Positions 1 to 9,239 are shown, counted from the first letter of the stretch. The stretch: 61,466 nt of DNA from Candidatus Saccharimonadales bacterium (GCA_030146045.1 JASLDG010000006.1:1-61466), one strand, 5' to 3'. Numbers and translations: made by a program. The notes: a model not told the origin generated them from the sequence alone.

Positions 1-1906
1 CGCCCATACACTTCGGAGTACCACCATCGTTCATACAGTATGTACCTCCAAGAATAGAACCGACAAACGGTATTGCCCATGCGCCGTCATCTGTTCCGAT
101 CGGGTCAACATCTTGCACTAAGCGGAATGGCGCATTCATAACATAAGATGAGGCAATCGACAGGAGTCCAGAGTAAGCAGGAGTGAATCCCATACAACCC
201 AAGTTACGCTGTGATGGAGCGCACACAAAGTCACCACCTAAACTAAACCCTTCAGCATCAAGACCATTGTCGAATTTATAGCCAACACCCCCAGGGAATG
301 CCTTACCGAAGAGATCACCAGGCAATATCGACTGCCATGCCGCAACATTTGGCACATACCCTGTGTAATTAAACGGTTGCACCGTCAAGGTCATCACTGG
401 TGTACCCCAATTAAATGGCAGAGCAATCCCCCAACAGTAGAGTTTCCCGTCGGTTATCGCACAGCTGTAGTGCGATCCTGCACCGATACGATCAAGTTTA
501 CGTCCGTACAATTTACCTGTATCGCTATCAGGTGCAACGATTGTTGGCGGAAAAAGTCCGAACCAGCCGCTACTACCTGGTCCCGGTACACCAACCGTAT
601 TGAAGATTGGGTCTACAAATGCACCGACCGCGTTCTTGGCAGTAGATGCCACCATACTGACAACTGGAGCAGCTTTCCAGTTCTCATATCCAAAAGGAGG
701 TGCTGGATTTGGCATGATTGCAGATGTACCAATGGCACCGGTTGAACTACCGAGCGTAAACGGTAGATTGTCGCAAAACCTCTGCTCGCCACCCAAGAAC
801 ATATTAAGAAACTGGAGCCAGTTCAGTGGATTGATAATCGCCTGGAAAATATTTGGCTTTTGCATCGTACAGTTCAGTGACCCTACTTGCTGGTAATCAT
901 TACCGCCCCAGCAATATGGTGCACCATCAGTCACTGCACAACTGTGCTGGAACACCGGTATAAACTGTGGCGCTGGCGTATTAGAAGGAGACGTACCTAT
1001 ATCGGTCACGAGACGGCCCTTCAATGTCAACCCCCAGTTTGCCGATGGGTCAACTTGATTGCCGACCCGTTGCGGCACAGCAACGCCCATCCCGCGCACC
1101 GCCTCATTACCCTGATTCTTAATCTGACCCATCAACGAGTCGGTCGCAAGCATGCTACCATTGCCGACCTGTCCGGCCAAATTATTACCCCAGCAATATG
1201 GCTCACCATCAGCAATCGCACAGGTGGTGGAATCGCTCACGGCGACCTTGGAAATAAATTTATTGCCTAATGCTGTTACCTGCGTCGGTACATTACGTTG
1301 CGTAAAATCACCCGTACCAAGCATACCCCATCCATTTGGACCCCAGCAGTACAGCTTACCGTTGTTAATCGAACATACATGAGCGTCAGCCTTTACATCA
1401 GTTGCAACCGCGCCCTTGGCATTGGCCATCACTTTGACAGTAGGCTGAATAATCACAACACGTGAGACCTGGTATGGATCGCCGACTTTGTTTCCACCCT
1501 GCATTCGCTGTACTGACCCGATTACCGTGGCCTTCATTGTATCTGGCCCATATTCTTCTGCACGAACAGGGGGCTTCACTTCGAAAGTTGACTGCCACGA
1601 GCCGTCGGACGCTTCTGTCACATAGGGCATACCACTTCCTGTTGCCGCAGTACCATCACACCTTTTATCTGGCGTCAGACTCGCAGTCCAGAGGTGACCT
1701 GATTCCATACGCACACACCCAGTCGCAAGCGACACCCCTGCTTGTGCGGCCTCTCGTGCGATCTGATTAAATGAAGTATCATTAAACTGCTGGCTTGAGT
1801 TAGTCACAAGTGAATAAAGCGTCACTGATGCAGTCATGATGCCTACACCTAGCAAAATAATTGCCGGTAAAATAAATCCTGTCTGTTGCGTTCGTCGTAT
1901 TTTCAT
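1..1906 (-). CDS. PilX-like prepilin fused to RCC1 repeats, copy 2 (partial at left edge)
   Basis: Reading frame stays open from ATG at 1906 to the window edge (about 635 residues, C-terminus missing). The N-terminus is a short basic stretch, then Gly-Phe and a hydrophobic helix (FILPAIILLGVGIM) like a type III (prepilin) signal without Glu5, as in PilX/GspK-type minor pilins. A globular part follows, then RCC1-type repeats whose hallmark is Cys-x(7-8)-YCWG (GKLYCWG, GEPYCWG, GAPYCWG), six visible. It is clearly paralogous to the complete protein at 3253-6333 and has the same repeat order. It starts 1 base after the upstream prepilin stop, so translation is coupled. Likely role by analogy: pilus-tip adhesin. 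Function is inferred. Confidence 0.85.
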   Translation of the reverse strand, partial: MKIRRTQQTGFILPAIILLGVGIMTASVTLYSLVTNSSQQFNDTSFNQIAREAAQAGVSLATGCVRMESGHLWTASLTPDKRCDGTAATGSGMPYVTEASDGSWQSTFEVKPPVRAEEYGPDTMKATVIGSVQRMQGGNKVGDPYQVSRVVIIQPTVKVMANAKGAVATDVKADAHVCSINNGKLYCWGPNGWGMLGTGDFTQRNVPTQVTALGNKFISKVAVSDSTTCAIADGEPYCWGNNLAGQVGNGSMLATDSLMGQIKNQGNEAVRGMGVAVPQRVGNQVDPSANWGLTLKGRLVTDIGTSPSNTPAPQFIPVFQHSCAVTDGAPYCWGGNDYQQVGSLNCTMQKPNIFQAIINPLNWLQFLNMFLGGEQRFCDNLPFTLGSSTGAIGTSAIMPNPAPPFGYENWKAAPVVSMVASTAKNAVGAFVDPIFNTVGVPGPGSSGWFGLFPPTIVAPDSDTGKLYGRKLDRIGAGSHYSCAITDGKLYCWGIALPFNWGTPVMTLTVQPFNYTGYVPNVAAWQSILPGDLFGKAFPGGVGYKFDNGLDAEGFSLGGDFVCAPSQRNLGCMGFTPAYSGLLSIASSYVMNAPFRLVQDVDPIGTDDGAWAIPFVGSILGGTYCMNDGGTPKCMG

Positions 1907-1907
1907 T

Positions 1908-2774
1908 TTAGCTCTCCCCATTAGTTCGCGTCACTATCACTGAATCCGTCGCTTCAAGTTTTCCCTTTTTAACCGTAATCTGAACTCTTATATATTTCGC
2001 TTTTGAAATATCGTCCGAACTGTTGATCTCTTGTGGCGTGCCGTCAGCTGCATTATTTTCGCGGTAATAAGACACTTTAAATCCCTGAACGTTCTCGAGC
2101 ACTTTTGCATCACGACCTTCACAAATCTTCGTATTATTATACCCTTGCGGACAGGTTTGTTTTGTACCATTCTCTAGATTACTCGCTCCCACGTACGCAC
2201 AAAGGCTCTTTGGCTTTTCATTTGGTCGCGCCGCATCATAATACGGAATACTTCGCCGCCAAAGTACACTATCTTTCACATAATAAACAAACGTATTACG
2301 CATGAAGCTCGTACAGCTACTGTCCGCCCATAAAACCTTGCGCTGTGGATCGTCGATATTATCCCCTTCGTCCGAAACAGTGGTCGCGTATTTTTGATAC
2401 ATCAAAATATTCTTGTCCATATTGTTCCCAAGGAATGTATATGGTGATGTGTCCCATTTTTTCGTCTCAGGACTTGCGAGAGTCGCGCCAGGATTTGTTG
2501 GATCTGGACCCACTTTATCTGTCGTGTCAATCTTAAGGAAGCTCACCGCTAGTACCACATCTTTAGAGACACGTCCAAGCGCGGCCTTGATATCAGTTTG
2601 CTGAACGACCGTCGCCATTTCAGTCGTTTGCGAACGCCAAATTGCATCCATTGGCCCAAACACGAGCGCCATTAAGATACCGGCTACCGCCATGACAATG
2701 AGAAGCTCTACCAAAGTAAAGCCTTTTTGTACGTTAATTAATGTAGGCCGCACGAACAACCGTCTCCGTTTCAT
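1908..2774 (-). CDS. PilW-like minor prepilin, copy 2
   Basis: 288 residues. After a basic leader (residues 1-18) comes Gly-FTLVELLIVMAVAGILMALV, a prepilin cleavage site with Glu5 and a hydrophobic alpha-1 helix, followed by a large periplasm-like domain with paired cysteines. It resembles the product of 6330-7115 along its length (YYVKDSVLWRRS versus FYVKDGTLYRRS; C-EGRDAKV versus CQGSDAVI), so the two are paralogs. A purine-rich GAGGTGAG precedes the ATG, which lies 41 bases inside the upstream prepilin gene. It would be processed by a prepilin peptidase, which is not in this window, and packed near the pilus tip with its cassette partners. Confidence 0.85.
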   Translation of the reverse strand: MKRRRLFVRPTLINVQKGFTLVELLIVMAVAGILMALVFGPMDAIWRSQTTEMATVVQQTDIKAALGRVSKDVVLAVSFLKIDTTDKVGPDPTNPGATLASPETKKWDTSPYTFLGNNMDKNILMYQKYATTVSDEGDNIDDPQRKVLWADSSCTSFMRNTFVYYVKDSVLWRRSIPYYDAARPNEKPKSLCAYVGASNLENGTKQTCPQGYNNTKICEGRDAKVLENVQGFKVSYYRENNAADGTPQEINSSDDISKAKYIRVQITVKKGKLEATDSVIVTRTNGES

Positions 2775-3174
2775 ATCTCACCTCAGCCTTGATTAGTATT
2801 GGCGCATTCGCAAGACACCCCTGAGGATAAAACACCAGGAGTCTTTGACTCGTCGTGGATGGTAAATTGGATTTTTCTGGAAGCGTCTGTGGAATAGTTA
2901 CACTCTTACCTGGTGCGTGACTATTGCGCGTTAAATCAGCAACCGCTTGCCCACCGCTCATCTCTGAGCAATCAATACCCCCAGGCAGCTGAGCCTGCTC
3001 TCGGTAGCGACCTACAATCCCTGCGGCGAGATTATTCGCTTCAGCATAGCGTATCGTCTTTACGCGCTGTGTCTGCACTGCTATAAATCCTTGCATTAAG
3101 AATGTAAAGAAGACAGAAAATACAACAATCGCGACAATCGTCTCAACAATAGTAAACCCCTCTTGTTTTCCCAT
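2734..3174 (-). CDS. PilV-like minor prepilin, copy 2
   Basis: 146 residues. MGKQEG then FTIVETIVAIVVFSVFFTFL is a short type III signal with Glu5. The C-terminal part has two conserved cysteines and ends VVRAAYIN, comparable with VTHVEYVN in the product of 7096-7551. First gene of the second cassette. Its own TATAAT box lies at 3213-3218, just after a hairpin that separates it from the first cassette. Its 3' end overlaps the next gene by 41 bases. The pilV-pilW-pilX order matches minor-pilin operons of known T4P systems; assignment to PilV is by order, size and N-terminus only. Confidence 0.83.
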   Translation of the reverse strand: MGKQEGFTIVETIVAIVVFSVFFTFLMQGFIAVQTQRVKTIRYAEANNLAAGIVGRYREQAQLPGGIDCSEMSGGQAVADLTRNSHAPGKSVTIPQTLPEKSNLPSTTSQRLLVFYPQGCLANAPILIKAEVRYETETVVRAAYIN

Positions 3175-3212
3175 GTGTATTTTCCTACCCTTAAATACTG
3201 CTTGTGCCTCTG

Positions 3213-3247
3213 ATTATATCGCTCCCCTTGCCATAAAGCAAGGGGAG
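3213..3247 (-). promoter_or_regulatory. Hairpin plus promoter between the two pilin cassettes
   Basis: Minus strand: a perfect 10-bp inverted repeat (3222-3231 with 3238-3247, loop of 6) follows the first RCC1 gene's stop at 3253, without a T-run. It is embedded between a TTGCTT -35-like box and TATAAT at 3213-3218, spacing 17. Cassette 2 could therefore be transcribed separately, with the hairpin acting as a partial terminator or as an element within the promoter. Confidence 0.5.
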
Positions 3248-3252
3248 ATGTA

Positions 3253-6200
3253 CTAGAAGATTGGGCCGCGCTTGAATGGCGTGTCTGTCACATAGTCGTC
3301 AGTTGCCTGAGGTTGCAAGACGGCTCCAGGGGCACTTGCGATGCCGCTCTGGCCGCTTGTCGCATCACCCCAGCACAGGATACGGCCGTTAGCGACACTA
3401 CAGCTCGATCCAAGCCCGGCACTGATAGAAATTGACGCATTGCCACTTGCCGCACCGGTATTGACGACAACTGGACGTAGGCGATCTGTCGTCGCCTGAC
3501 CGTCACCGACACGACCGCTTGCAGCATTGCCCCAGCAATAGATTATTCCCTGAAGAACTGCACAGGCGTGCGCATCACCCACAGCAAGATCATTCGCCTG
3601 CAAACCACCCGCAACACCTGCAACCTTAGTAGGAATCTTGCCATCGGTTGAGCCCGTACCACCAGCTGCATCGGTACCAATCTGGCCATCTGTATTACGG
3701 CCCCAGCAACTCACAAAACTATTGATAACCGCACAGGTAAAGTTATTACCTGCACTGATTTGCGTAAAGGCCGGTGTCAGTTGATTACTATTCACGCCAC
3801 CAGCAGTACCGAGGATAAGCTGCCCGGCACCACCTGTATTTGTATCTCCAAGATTCGTGTTGCGTCCTGTCGCATAGTTTGCGTTCGTACCCCAGCAATA
3901 CCCATTGCCATTCGCGACCGCGCAGGCATGCTCTTTACCCATACTGATTGAGGTCGTCGCCTTGTCAGTCAACCCAGTGACCGGTACCGGAGAAGGGCGT
4001 GTCGTGGTTGAATTGTCACCTATCTGATGACGATTATTCTTGCCCCAGCAATACGCGCGCCCATCAGCGATCGCACACGTCCCTGTGTCACCAGCGCTGA
4101 CATCAGTCACGCGCTTACCCGCAAAAGCCCCGACAAGTGTTGGTACGTTTTTGGAACTAAGCGTACCATCACCAAGCTGACCATCGGTGTTGCGACCCCA
4201 ACAATAGAGCTGTCCGATAGAGATACCACAGGTATGATTTGTACCAGCACTTACTTTGCGGAAGACGCGATCAGCAACAGAGCTGACGATGCGCGGCTGC
4301 TTGACGTTCGTACCGTTTGGCACTGCAGCACCCATGCCGAGTTGCCCGTCATCATTCTTGCCCCAGCAGAATATCTGGCCGTTCACGATGCCACAGCTAT
4401 GACCGCCACCGGTTGAGGCCGAACCATCGGCGGCATAGGTCCCGGGATCAGCCCCGAGTGATCCAATCGATATCTGCGATGCACGATTGACCGTATCGTT
4501 CATACCGCCACCATTGCCAAGAGCACCAGAACCGCCATCAAGTCCCCAGCTAAATACCTGTCCATTCGCAATCATAGTGCCGTACATGCCGCTTGCTGCG
4601 ATTCGCGTTGGCACTTTGCCAGTGAAATCTGGACTCCCCCCTGTCAAAAGAGGGTTGAACTTCGTATTGCCAAAAATTGAGACGCCCGGGTCGGTACCCG
4701 TCGGTGCGCCTTCAATTGACCCAACACAACCGGCATTTCGATTGCTCGTCGTATCGGTTGGTGCTACCGCGCAAAACGTACCAAAGAACCCATTTACCCA
4801 TGGGATAACCTGCGACCATTGCCCATTATCGTGATCAACAACATCATAATTCGACAGAACAGTTACGGGCGCATTCAAGAAGTATGCTGTCAGGAAACTC
4901 GCAAGACCGCTGAATGCCGGTGTGTATCCCATACAGTTAAAGTTCCAGCTCGACATACCACAAGAAATGTCTCCGCTAAAGTTATATGAGGTGGTATCAA
5001 TCGGTTGCGTGTTTGCTCCAACCATTTCATATGGCGTACTTGTGACAGTAAATGGCTTTGGCATACCCCATACCGCCGGCAACCGCATACCCCAGCAGAT
5101 TTGTCGCCCTTCAGTGATCGCGCAACTGAAATGTCCGCCAGCGCCGATTCGGTCAATCTTGTGCCCAAAAAGTTCAGATTGCGTACTCTGCCTGCCGTAT
5201 GGGCTACACCCAAAAATTGGCACACAAAGCTGATTGTTATTATTGTCGTACCCGTAGACTGGTGTCGGCTCTTTGACAAACAATAGGTCTGAAATCGTAC
5301 CAAATGGATTTGTCTGATCGGTATCGCACGGCAACAGCGGCAAACAGACAATGTTGCCCAGTTGATAGTAATCATTACCACCCCAGCAGTACGCCGCCCC
5401 ATCGGTCACTGCGCAGCCATGCCGCATTACTGGCAATGGCTGAGGGAATGGATAATTTTGCGATGAAATCGACAGGTCGGTCACCTTGCGATTCTGCAAA
5501 TCACCCTTCACCTCCACTGGAACATTACTATCAGCATTGGTACCATTACCAAGCAACCCACTGATACCAGCACCCCAGCAGTACGCCTTGCCATCGGCAA
5601 TCGCACAGGTATTCGCATCACTCACGGTTACTTTTGAGACATACTTTCCTGTCAGCGCGCCGCCAACAAGCTTCGGTGAGGCTTCACCGAGCGATACCGT
5701 CCCAAGACCAAGCTCACCGCTTGTATTCTGGCCCCAACACCACAATTTTCCATTTGCAATCGCACAGGTATGCTGGTCGGCACGCACATCGGTTGCGACT
5801 TGTCCGGTTGCCTTATGTAAATAGCCATTACCCGGCTTAAAAACACTTATTTTTGTCGCTTCAATCGTCTTAACTGGTACGCCGGCCTGTAAGAGCTCGA
5901 CTTTACCCTTTGAAACAATCTGGCTCGTCTCAGCATCGTAGGTGCTGCTCTTTGATACCGGTGATGTCACCTCGAACGTCGAACGCCATACATTATCAGA
6001 TGACTGATAGACATACTGCGATGGAGCAGACGGTGAGCCGCTTGTAATTACCACGCCATTACAATCCGTGTTTGGACGCAAAAGCTTTGCACCTTGTATC
6101 CACTCTTTCGTACCTTCGGTCAAGCATCCTGTTGCGTATGCAATCCCCGAACGCGCCGCTTCCTGGGCCATTGTCTGGAAGGATTGGCCGTTTAGCGCCT

Positions 6201-6333
6201 GGCTCGACGATGCAATGACCTGCAAATACAGAGCAATGACAATCGAGATAGCCACGCAGAGCAGGATAGTCGCCGGTAATACATAGGCACGCTCGCCTTG
6301 CTTGCCTGTCATATTCTTGAAATACTCCATCAC
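3253..6333 (-). CDS. Giant PilX-like prepilin fused to RCC1 beta-propeller repeats, copy 1
   Basis: 1026 residues. Residues 1-45 hold a basic start and a hydrophobic helix (YVLPATILLCVAISIVIAL) resembling a type III pilin signal; residues about 45-165 form a small domain like the N-terminal part of PilX-class pilins. From about 180 to the end there are RCC1/ATS1-type repeats of about 50-60 residues, most carrying Cys-x-(I/V)-x(4-6)-YCWG. I count twelve CWG-type signatures (one has Ser for Cys) plus two degenerate ones (FNCMGYT, NAGCVGS). Fourteen blades would make two seven-bladed propellers. The paired Cys could form disulfides in each blade. ATG overlaps the upstream stop (ATGA). Candidate pilus-tip adhesin combining the roles of PilX and PilY1; role inferred. 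Confidence 0.87.
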   Translation of the reverse strand: MMEYFKNMTGKQGERAYVLPATILLCVAISIVIALYLQVIASSSQALNGQSFQTMAQEAARSGIAYATGCLTEGTKEWIQGAKLLRPNTDCNGVVITSGSPSAPSQYVYQSSDNVWRSTFEVTSPVSKSSTYDAETSQIVSKGKVELLQAGVPVKTIEATKISVFKPGNGYLHKATGQVATDVRADQHTCAIANGKLWCWGQNTSGELGLGTVSLGEASPKLVGGALTGKYVSKVTVSDANTCAIADGKAYCWGAGISGLLGNGTNADSNVPVEVKGDLQNRKVTDLSISSQNYPFPQPLPVMRHGCAVTDGAAYCWGGNDYYQLGNIVCLPLLPCDTDQTNPFGTISDLLFVKEPTPVYGYDNNNNQLCVPIFGCSPYGRQSTQSELFGHKIDRIGAGGHFSCAITEGRQICWGMRLPAVWGMPKPFTVTSTPYEMVGANTQPIDTTSYNFSGDISCGMSSWNFNCMGYTPAFSGLASFLTAYFLNAPVTVLSNYDVVDHDNGQWSQVIPWVNGFFGTFCAVAPTDTTSNRNAGCVGSIEGAPTGTDPGVSIFGNTKFNPLLTGGSPDFTGKVPTRIAASGMYGTMIANGQVFSWGLDGGSGALGNGGGMNDTVNRASQISIGSLGADPGTYAADGSASTGGGHSCGIVNGQIFCWGKNDDGQLGMGAAVPNGTNVKQPRIVSSVADRVFRKVSAGTNHTCGISIGQLYCWGRNTDGQLGDGTLSSKNVPTLVGAFAGKRVTDVSAGDTGTCAIADGRAYCWGKNNRHQIGDNSTTTRPSPVPVTGLTDKATTSISMGKEHACAVANGNGYCWGTNANYATGRNTNLGDTNTGGAGQLILGTAGGVNSNQLTPAFTQISAGNNFTCAVINSFVSCWGRNTDGQIGTDAAGGTGSTDGKIPTKVAGVAGGLQANDLAVGDAHACAVLQGIIYCWGNAASGRVGDGQATTDRLRPVVVNTGAASGNASISISAGLGSSCSVANGRILCWGDATSGQSGIASAPGAVLQPQATDDYVTDTPFKRGPIF

Positions 6334-7115
6334 ACCCCCGTTCCATTCACTCGTATCATACGCAATTTACTCGATGATGTCATGATATTCGATCCGCTGC
6401 CGTCACTGAGCTGTATCTCAACTTCAACCGATGTTGCCGCACTTGCGTCGCTCGGGTACGGCATTTCATTACCGTCACTTCCGTAGTACGTAACGGCGAA
6501 TTTTTTAACTCCGCGAGCTATCACCGCGTCACTCCCCTGGCATTCGGGCTGGCTAGCCCCTGGTGCGCAAGTCTGATGCATACCATTGGAAAGAGCTGAC
6601 TGACTCGAGCACCGACTACTAGGAGAAGCATCTGGCGACGAACGACGATACAGCGTGCCGTCTTTTACATAGAACACCATCGTATTCTCAATCGGCGTCG
6701 CGCAATCCGCCAGCATCAATATTACACGTGCAGGATTATCAACTGTATCACTGGACTCACCCATATTCGTTGCGTATCGGCCGATAATCAGCACGCGATT
6801 ATCAGCACCGCTCCCTTCGTATGTGTACGGCGCAGTATTCCACTTCGACCCCAACCCCGTCGGACCAACCGGGTCACTTTCGTTCGTTGTGTAAAAACCT
6901 CCAGCAAGTGCAACATCGCGCTCTATCATACGCAGCGATGCTCGCGCATCATACACTTGAGTCATCTTTTTCGTATCAGTCACACTCGAGGTATACAGCG
7001 CATCGAGCGGCCCAAACAAAATCATCATCATAATCGCCGCCACGAACATCACAATCAACAGCTCAACAATCGTGAAGCCATGCATCGCACGCGCTTTAAT
7101 TAACATATTCGACAT
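6330..7115 (-). CDS. PilW-like minor prepilin, copy 1
   Basis: 261 residues. Gly-FTIVELLIVMFVAAIMMMIL is a canonical prepilin N-terminus with Glu5, after a 13-residue basic leader. The C-terminal domain contains cysteines (CATP, C-SSQ, TCAPG, ECQGSD) aligning with those of the copy-2 paralog, and an aromatic motif VFYVKDGTLYRRS. It overlaps the preceding gene by 20 bases and the following RCC1 gene by 4, so all three are translationally coupled. Likely exported and assembled as a minor pilin near the tip. Confidence 0.86.
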   Translation of the reverse strand: MSNMLIKARAMHGFTIVELLIVMFVAAIMMMILFGPLDALYTSSVTDTKKMTQVYDARASLRMIERDVALAGGFYTTNESDPVGPTGLGSKWNTAPYTYEGSGADNRVLIIGRYATNMGESSDTVDNPARVILMLADCATPIENTMVFYVKDGTLYRRSSPDASPSSRCSSQSALSNGMHQTCAPGASQPECQGSDAVIARGVKKFAVTYYGSDGNEMPYPSDASAATSVEVEIQLSDGSGSNIMTSSSKLRMIRVNGTGV

Positions 7116-7551
7116 GTGTCACCTTCTCTGCATCATATTTCACAACCGACCGCAGCAACGCCGGCATTTGCGCGCCACATCCTCGCGGATACACAACCTC
7201 TATATAGTAGTCAGTCGACGAAGGAAGCGCCGTCCCCGTCAGTGAGCCGCCAATCTGCGCCTTGCCAATAACCGACCCCGGGGCAGTGGTATTGTAGGTA
7301 TAATTGTTTGGATTAGATGAGTCGGTGACTGCATTGTTACACGCAACAGTACTCGGTAAACTTAATTTTTTGGTATATTTCTTGAGATTAGAAGTAGCGA
7401 GGTCATGCGCGTCTGACAAGCGAACCACCTGGACACGCTGTGATGTCGCCGCAATAAATCCCTGAAAAAGCAGACCTACAAAAATCCCGACCACAACTAT
7501 TGTCACGATCATCTCGACAATGGTAAAACCAGCGCTTGCCCTATACCCCAT
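7096..7551 (-). CDS. PilV-like minor prepilin, copy 1
   Basis: 151 residues. MGYRASAG then FTIVEMIVTIVVVGIFVGLL is a type III signal with Glu5; the helix continues through QGFIAATSQRVQVVRLSDAHDL, very like QGFIAVQTQRVKTIRYAEANNL in copy 2. Two cysteines in the C-terminal domain probably pair. First gene of cassette 1, with an extended -10 box (TGC TATACT) at 7564-7569 twelve bases upstream of the ATG. Assignment to the PilV position is from operon order. Confidence 0.84.
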   Translation of the reverse strand: MGYRASAGFTIVEMIVTIVVVGIFVGLLFQGFIAATSQRVQVVRLSDAHDLATSNLKKYTKKLSLPSTVACNNAVTDSSNPNNYTYNTTAPGSVIGKAQIGGSLTGTALPSSTDYYIEVVYPRGCGAQMPALLRSVVKYDAEKVTHVEYVN

Positions 7552-7563
7552 AACTTATGGGTA

Positions 7564-7572
7564 AGTATAGCA
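7564..7572 (-). promoter_or_regulatory. Extended -10 promoter of pilin cassette 1
   Basis: Minus strand TGC-TATACT immediately upstream of the first prepilin gene of the cassette; predicted start of transcription about 6 bases before its ATG. Confidence 0.55.
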
Positions 7573-7595
7573 CAAGCATAATGTCTATAAAAAGC

Positions 7596-9149
7596 CTATA
7601 ATTCGTCTTTTTTGTTGCTAATAAATCGTGACCACTGTTGTACTAAACGCAGCACTGTTTTAAGTGGTAGTTCGATCAGCATATCAAGAATAAGCGCGAC
7701 AATATTCACCTTAGAATATTTTTCACTAATCCAGCGTCCTACTACCACAAATGGCAGATACAAGAAATCACGCATAAGGGCGATACCGTTTTGCTCGGCA
7801 TCAATCGTCTCGACTTCGCGGATAAGACGACTCAATCGGAAACCAAGGAAGCTTGCCGTCGAAAGGAACAAGAAAAAGATAATCAAATGCAGCGCTGAGA
7901 AGCCAATTGACCACAAGCCCCATGCAACGCCGCCAAATACCAAGATAAACAAACATGCATACAATATATTAAAGGCAACCGGATAGGCACTCTGTTCTTT
8001 GAGCGATGCCGAAACTGCGATGACTGGCCGCTGCGATGAATACAGGAGCGACTCCATTTGATCCATCAGTGCCGTTGTATTGACTCGCTTTGGCAGCACC
8101 AGTGTCAAGCGTAGCAAGATCATGAAAAGCGGTGGGAACAGCAAGTTGACGACCAGCGGTATCCACAGAATCTCTCCATGCATAATATAGTCGTACGGTA
8201 CTTCGAGCCCAATCCCAATCAAAAACTTGGTGATAATCAAGAAAACAACGCTCTTTACAATACCACGATTGATCTTTTCGTTGAGTTGACGATATTCATC
8301 ATCAATCTGCGTCTCGTATGCAGCCATAAATTTATTATGGTCACTCAAGATCGCCGCTACATCGGGCAGTTCATCAACCATTCGCCACAACACGCGCAGT
8401 GCCGCACCCCGTCGGTTGACGACACGCGCTACCTTGTCCGCTGCCGACGTAAGCAGCAGTTTATCCAGGTGCATATTAAGCTGCGTAAACTGTTCAGTTT
8501 GCTCGGGTGCCACCTGATAACGCTCAAGCAGTGCTGATCGAATCGTGGCATTGTCGGACTTTAAAAGCTGGCGATGCACCGCGATAAATATACAGGTATC
8601 ATGGTTTTCGGCACCTTCTGTCGCTGGAATGATGTCGGTAAAATAGCGATACGCAAACTGTGCAAATGCCGCTCGCTTGCTATGGTCGGCAAACACATTT
8701 TCTACCCGTACAGCCAGTGTATCGATCACCCAGTCGTCAGCATGTGCTACATTGCCGACACGCACAAGCTGCTCGTAGGCCGTAAAATATTGCGCTGCCA
8801 ACGCATTAATTGCCGCGAGCTGAACATGAGTCACCGAATCATTCGCCAAATAGCCGGCAAACGTCAGCTCGACAGCGAGTTCTTCGCCGCTCTCGCCTGC
8901 TCGTTTGGCATCACGCGTCAAAAAAAGCCGTTTATAAAAACGACGAATGGCGCGCTGCAACAGCAAGTGCTCTTCGGTGTATTCTGCGGCATTGCGAAGC
9001 TGCTCGTAGGCCGCCGTCAGTGTTCGCCCAGCACCAACGATATGGATTTTCTCAGCATGTTTGCGCTCTTCGTCGCGCTGAGCCATAGCAGCATCAGCAT
9101 GCCGGAGCATGTCGATGAATTGGCGACCGATAGGAGTAACGTCTTTCAT
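7596..9149 (-). CDS. Unknown multi-pass membrane protein
   Basis: 517 residues, family not recognised. Residues 1-290 are soluble, helical and charged, with possible repeats. The C-terminal 230 residues contain about five hydrophobic segments (around VVFLIITKFLIGIGL, PLVVNLLFPPLFMILL, FNILYACLFILVFGGVAWGLW, LHLIIFFLFLSTASF and a short one near the end) and finish with a basic tail. TATAAT at 9169-9174 on the minus strand lies about 20 bases upstream of the ATG. It stands alone between the pilin cassettes and tRNA-Arg. The topology suggests a cytoplasmic helical domain attached to a membrane bundle; no catalytic motif seen. Confidence 0.75.
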   Translation of the reverse strand: MKDVTPIGRQFIDMLRHADAAMAQRDEERKHAEKIHIVGAGRTLTAAYEQLRNAAEYTEEHLLLQRAIRRFYKRLFLTRDAKRAGESGEELAVELTFAGYLANDSVTHVQLAAINALAAQYFTAYEQLVRVGNVAHADDWVIDTLAVRVENVFADHSKRAAFAQFAYRYFTDIIPATEGAENHDTCIFIAVHRQLLKSDNATIRSALLERYQVAPEQTEQFTQLNMHLDKLLLTSAADKVARVVNRRGAALRVLWRMVDELPDVAAILSDHNKFMAAYETQIDDEYRQLNEKINRGIVKSVVFLIITKFLIGIGLEVPYDYIMHGEILWIPLVVNLLFPPLFMILLRLTLVLPKRVNTTALMDQMESLLYSSQRPVIAVSASLKEQSAYPVAFNILYACLFILVFGGVAWGLWSIGFSALHLIIFFLFLSTASFLGFRLSRLIREVETIDAEQNGIALMRDFLYLPFVVVGRWISEKYSKVNIVALILDMLIELPLKTVLRLVQQWSRFISNKKDEL

Positions 9150-9239
9150 AGATGGTGGTATTTTGTAAATTATACCATAATGTCACCACAAATCATATAG
9201 CTTGCGCTCAGATTGTTGGTTTTTATCATGCAGAAGATA

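Noticed and set aside
200..5800. Regularly spaced short motif CCCCAGCA(A/G)TA resembling a CRISPR or satellite array
   Set aside because: It is the antisense of the codons for the repeated Tyr-Cys-Trp-Gly in the RCC1 repeats; spacing follows the protein repeat and the frame is open.
377..6486. Many plus-strand ORFs over the pilin and RCC1 genes
   Set aside because: They are shadows of the minus-strand genes, with no ribosome-binding sites, promoters or recognisable domains.
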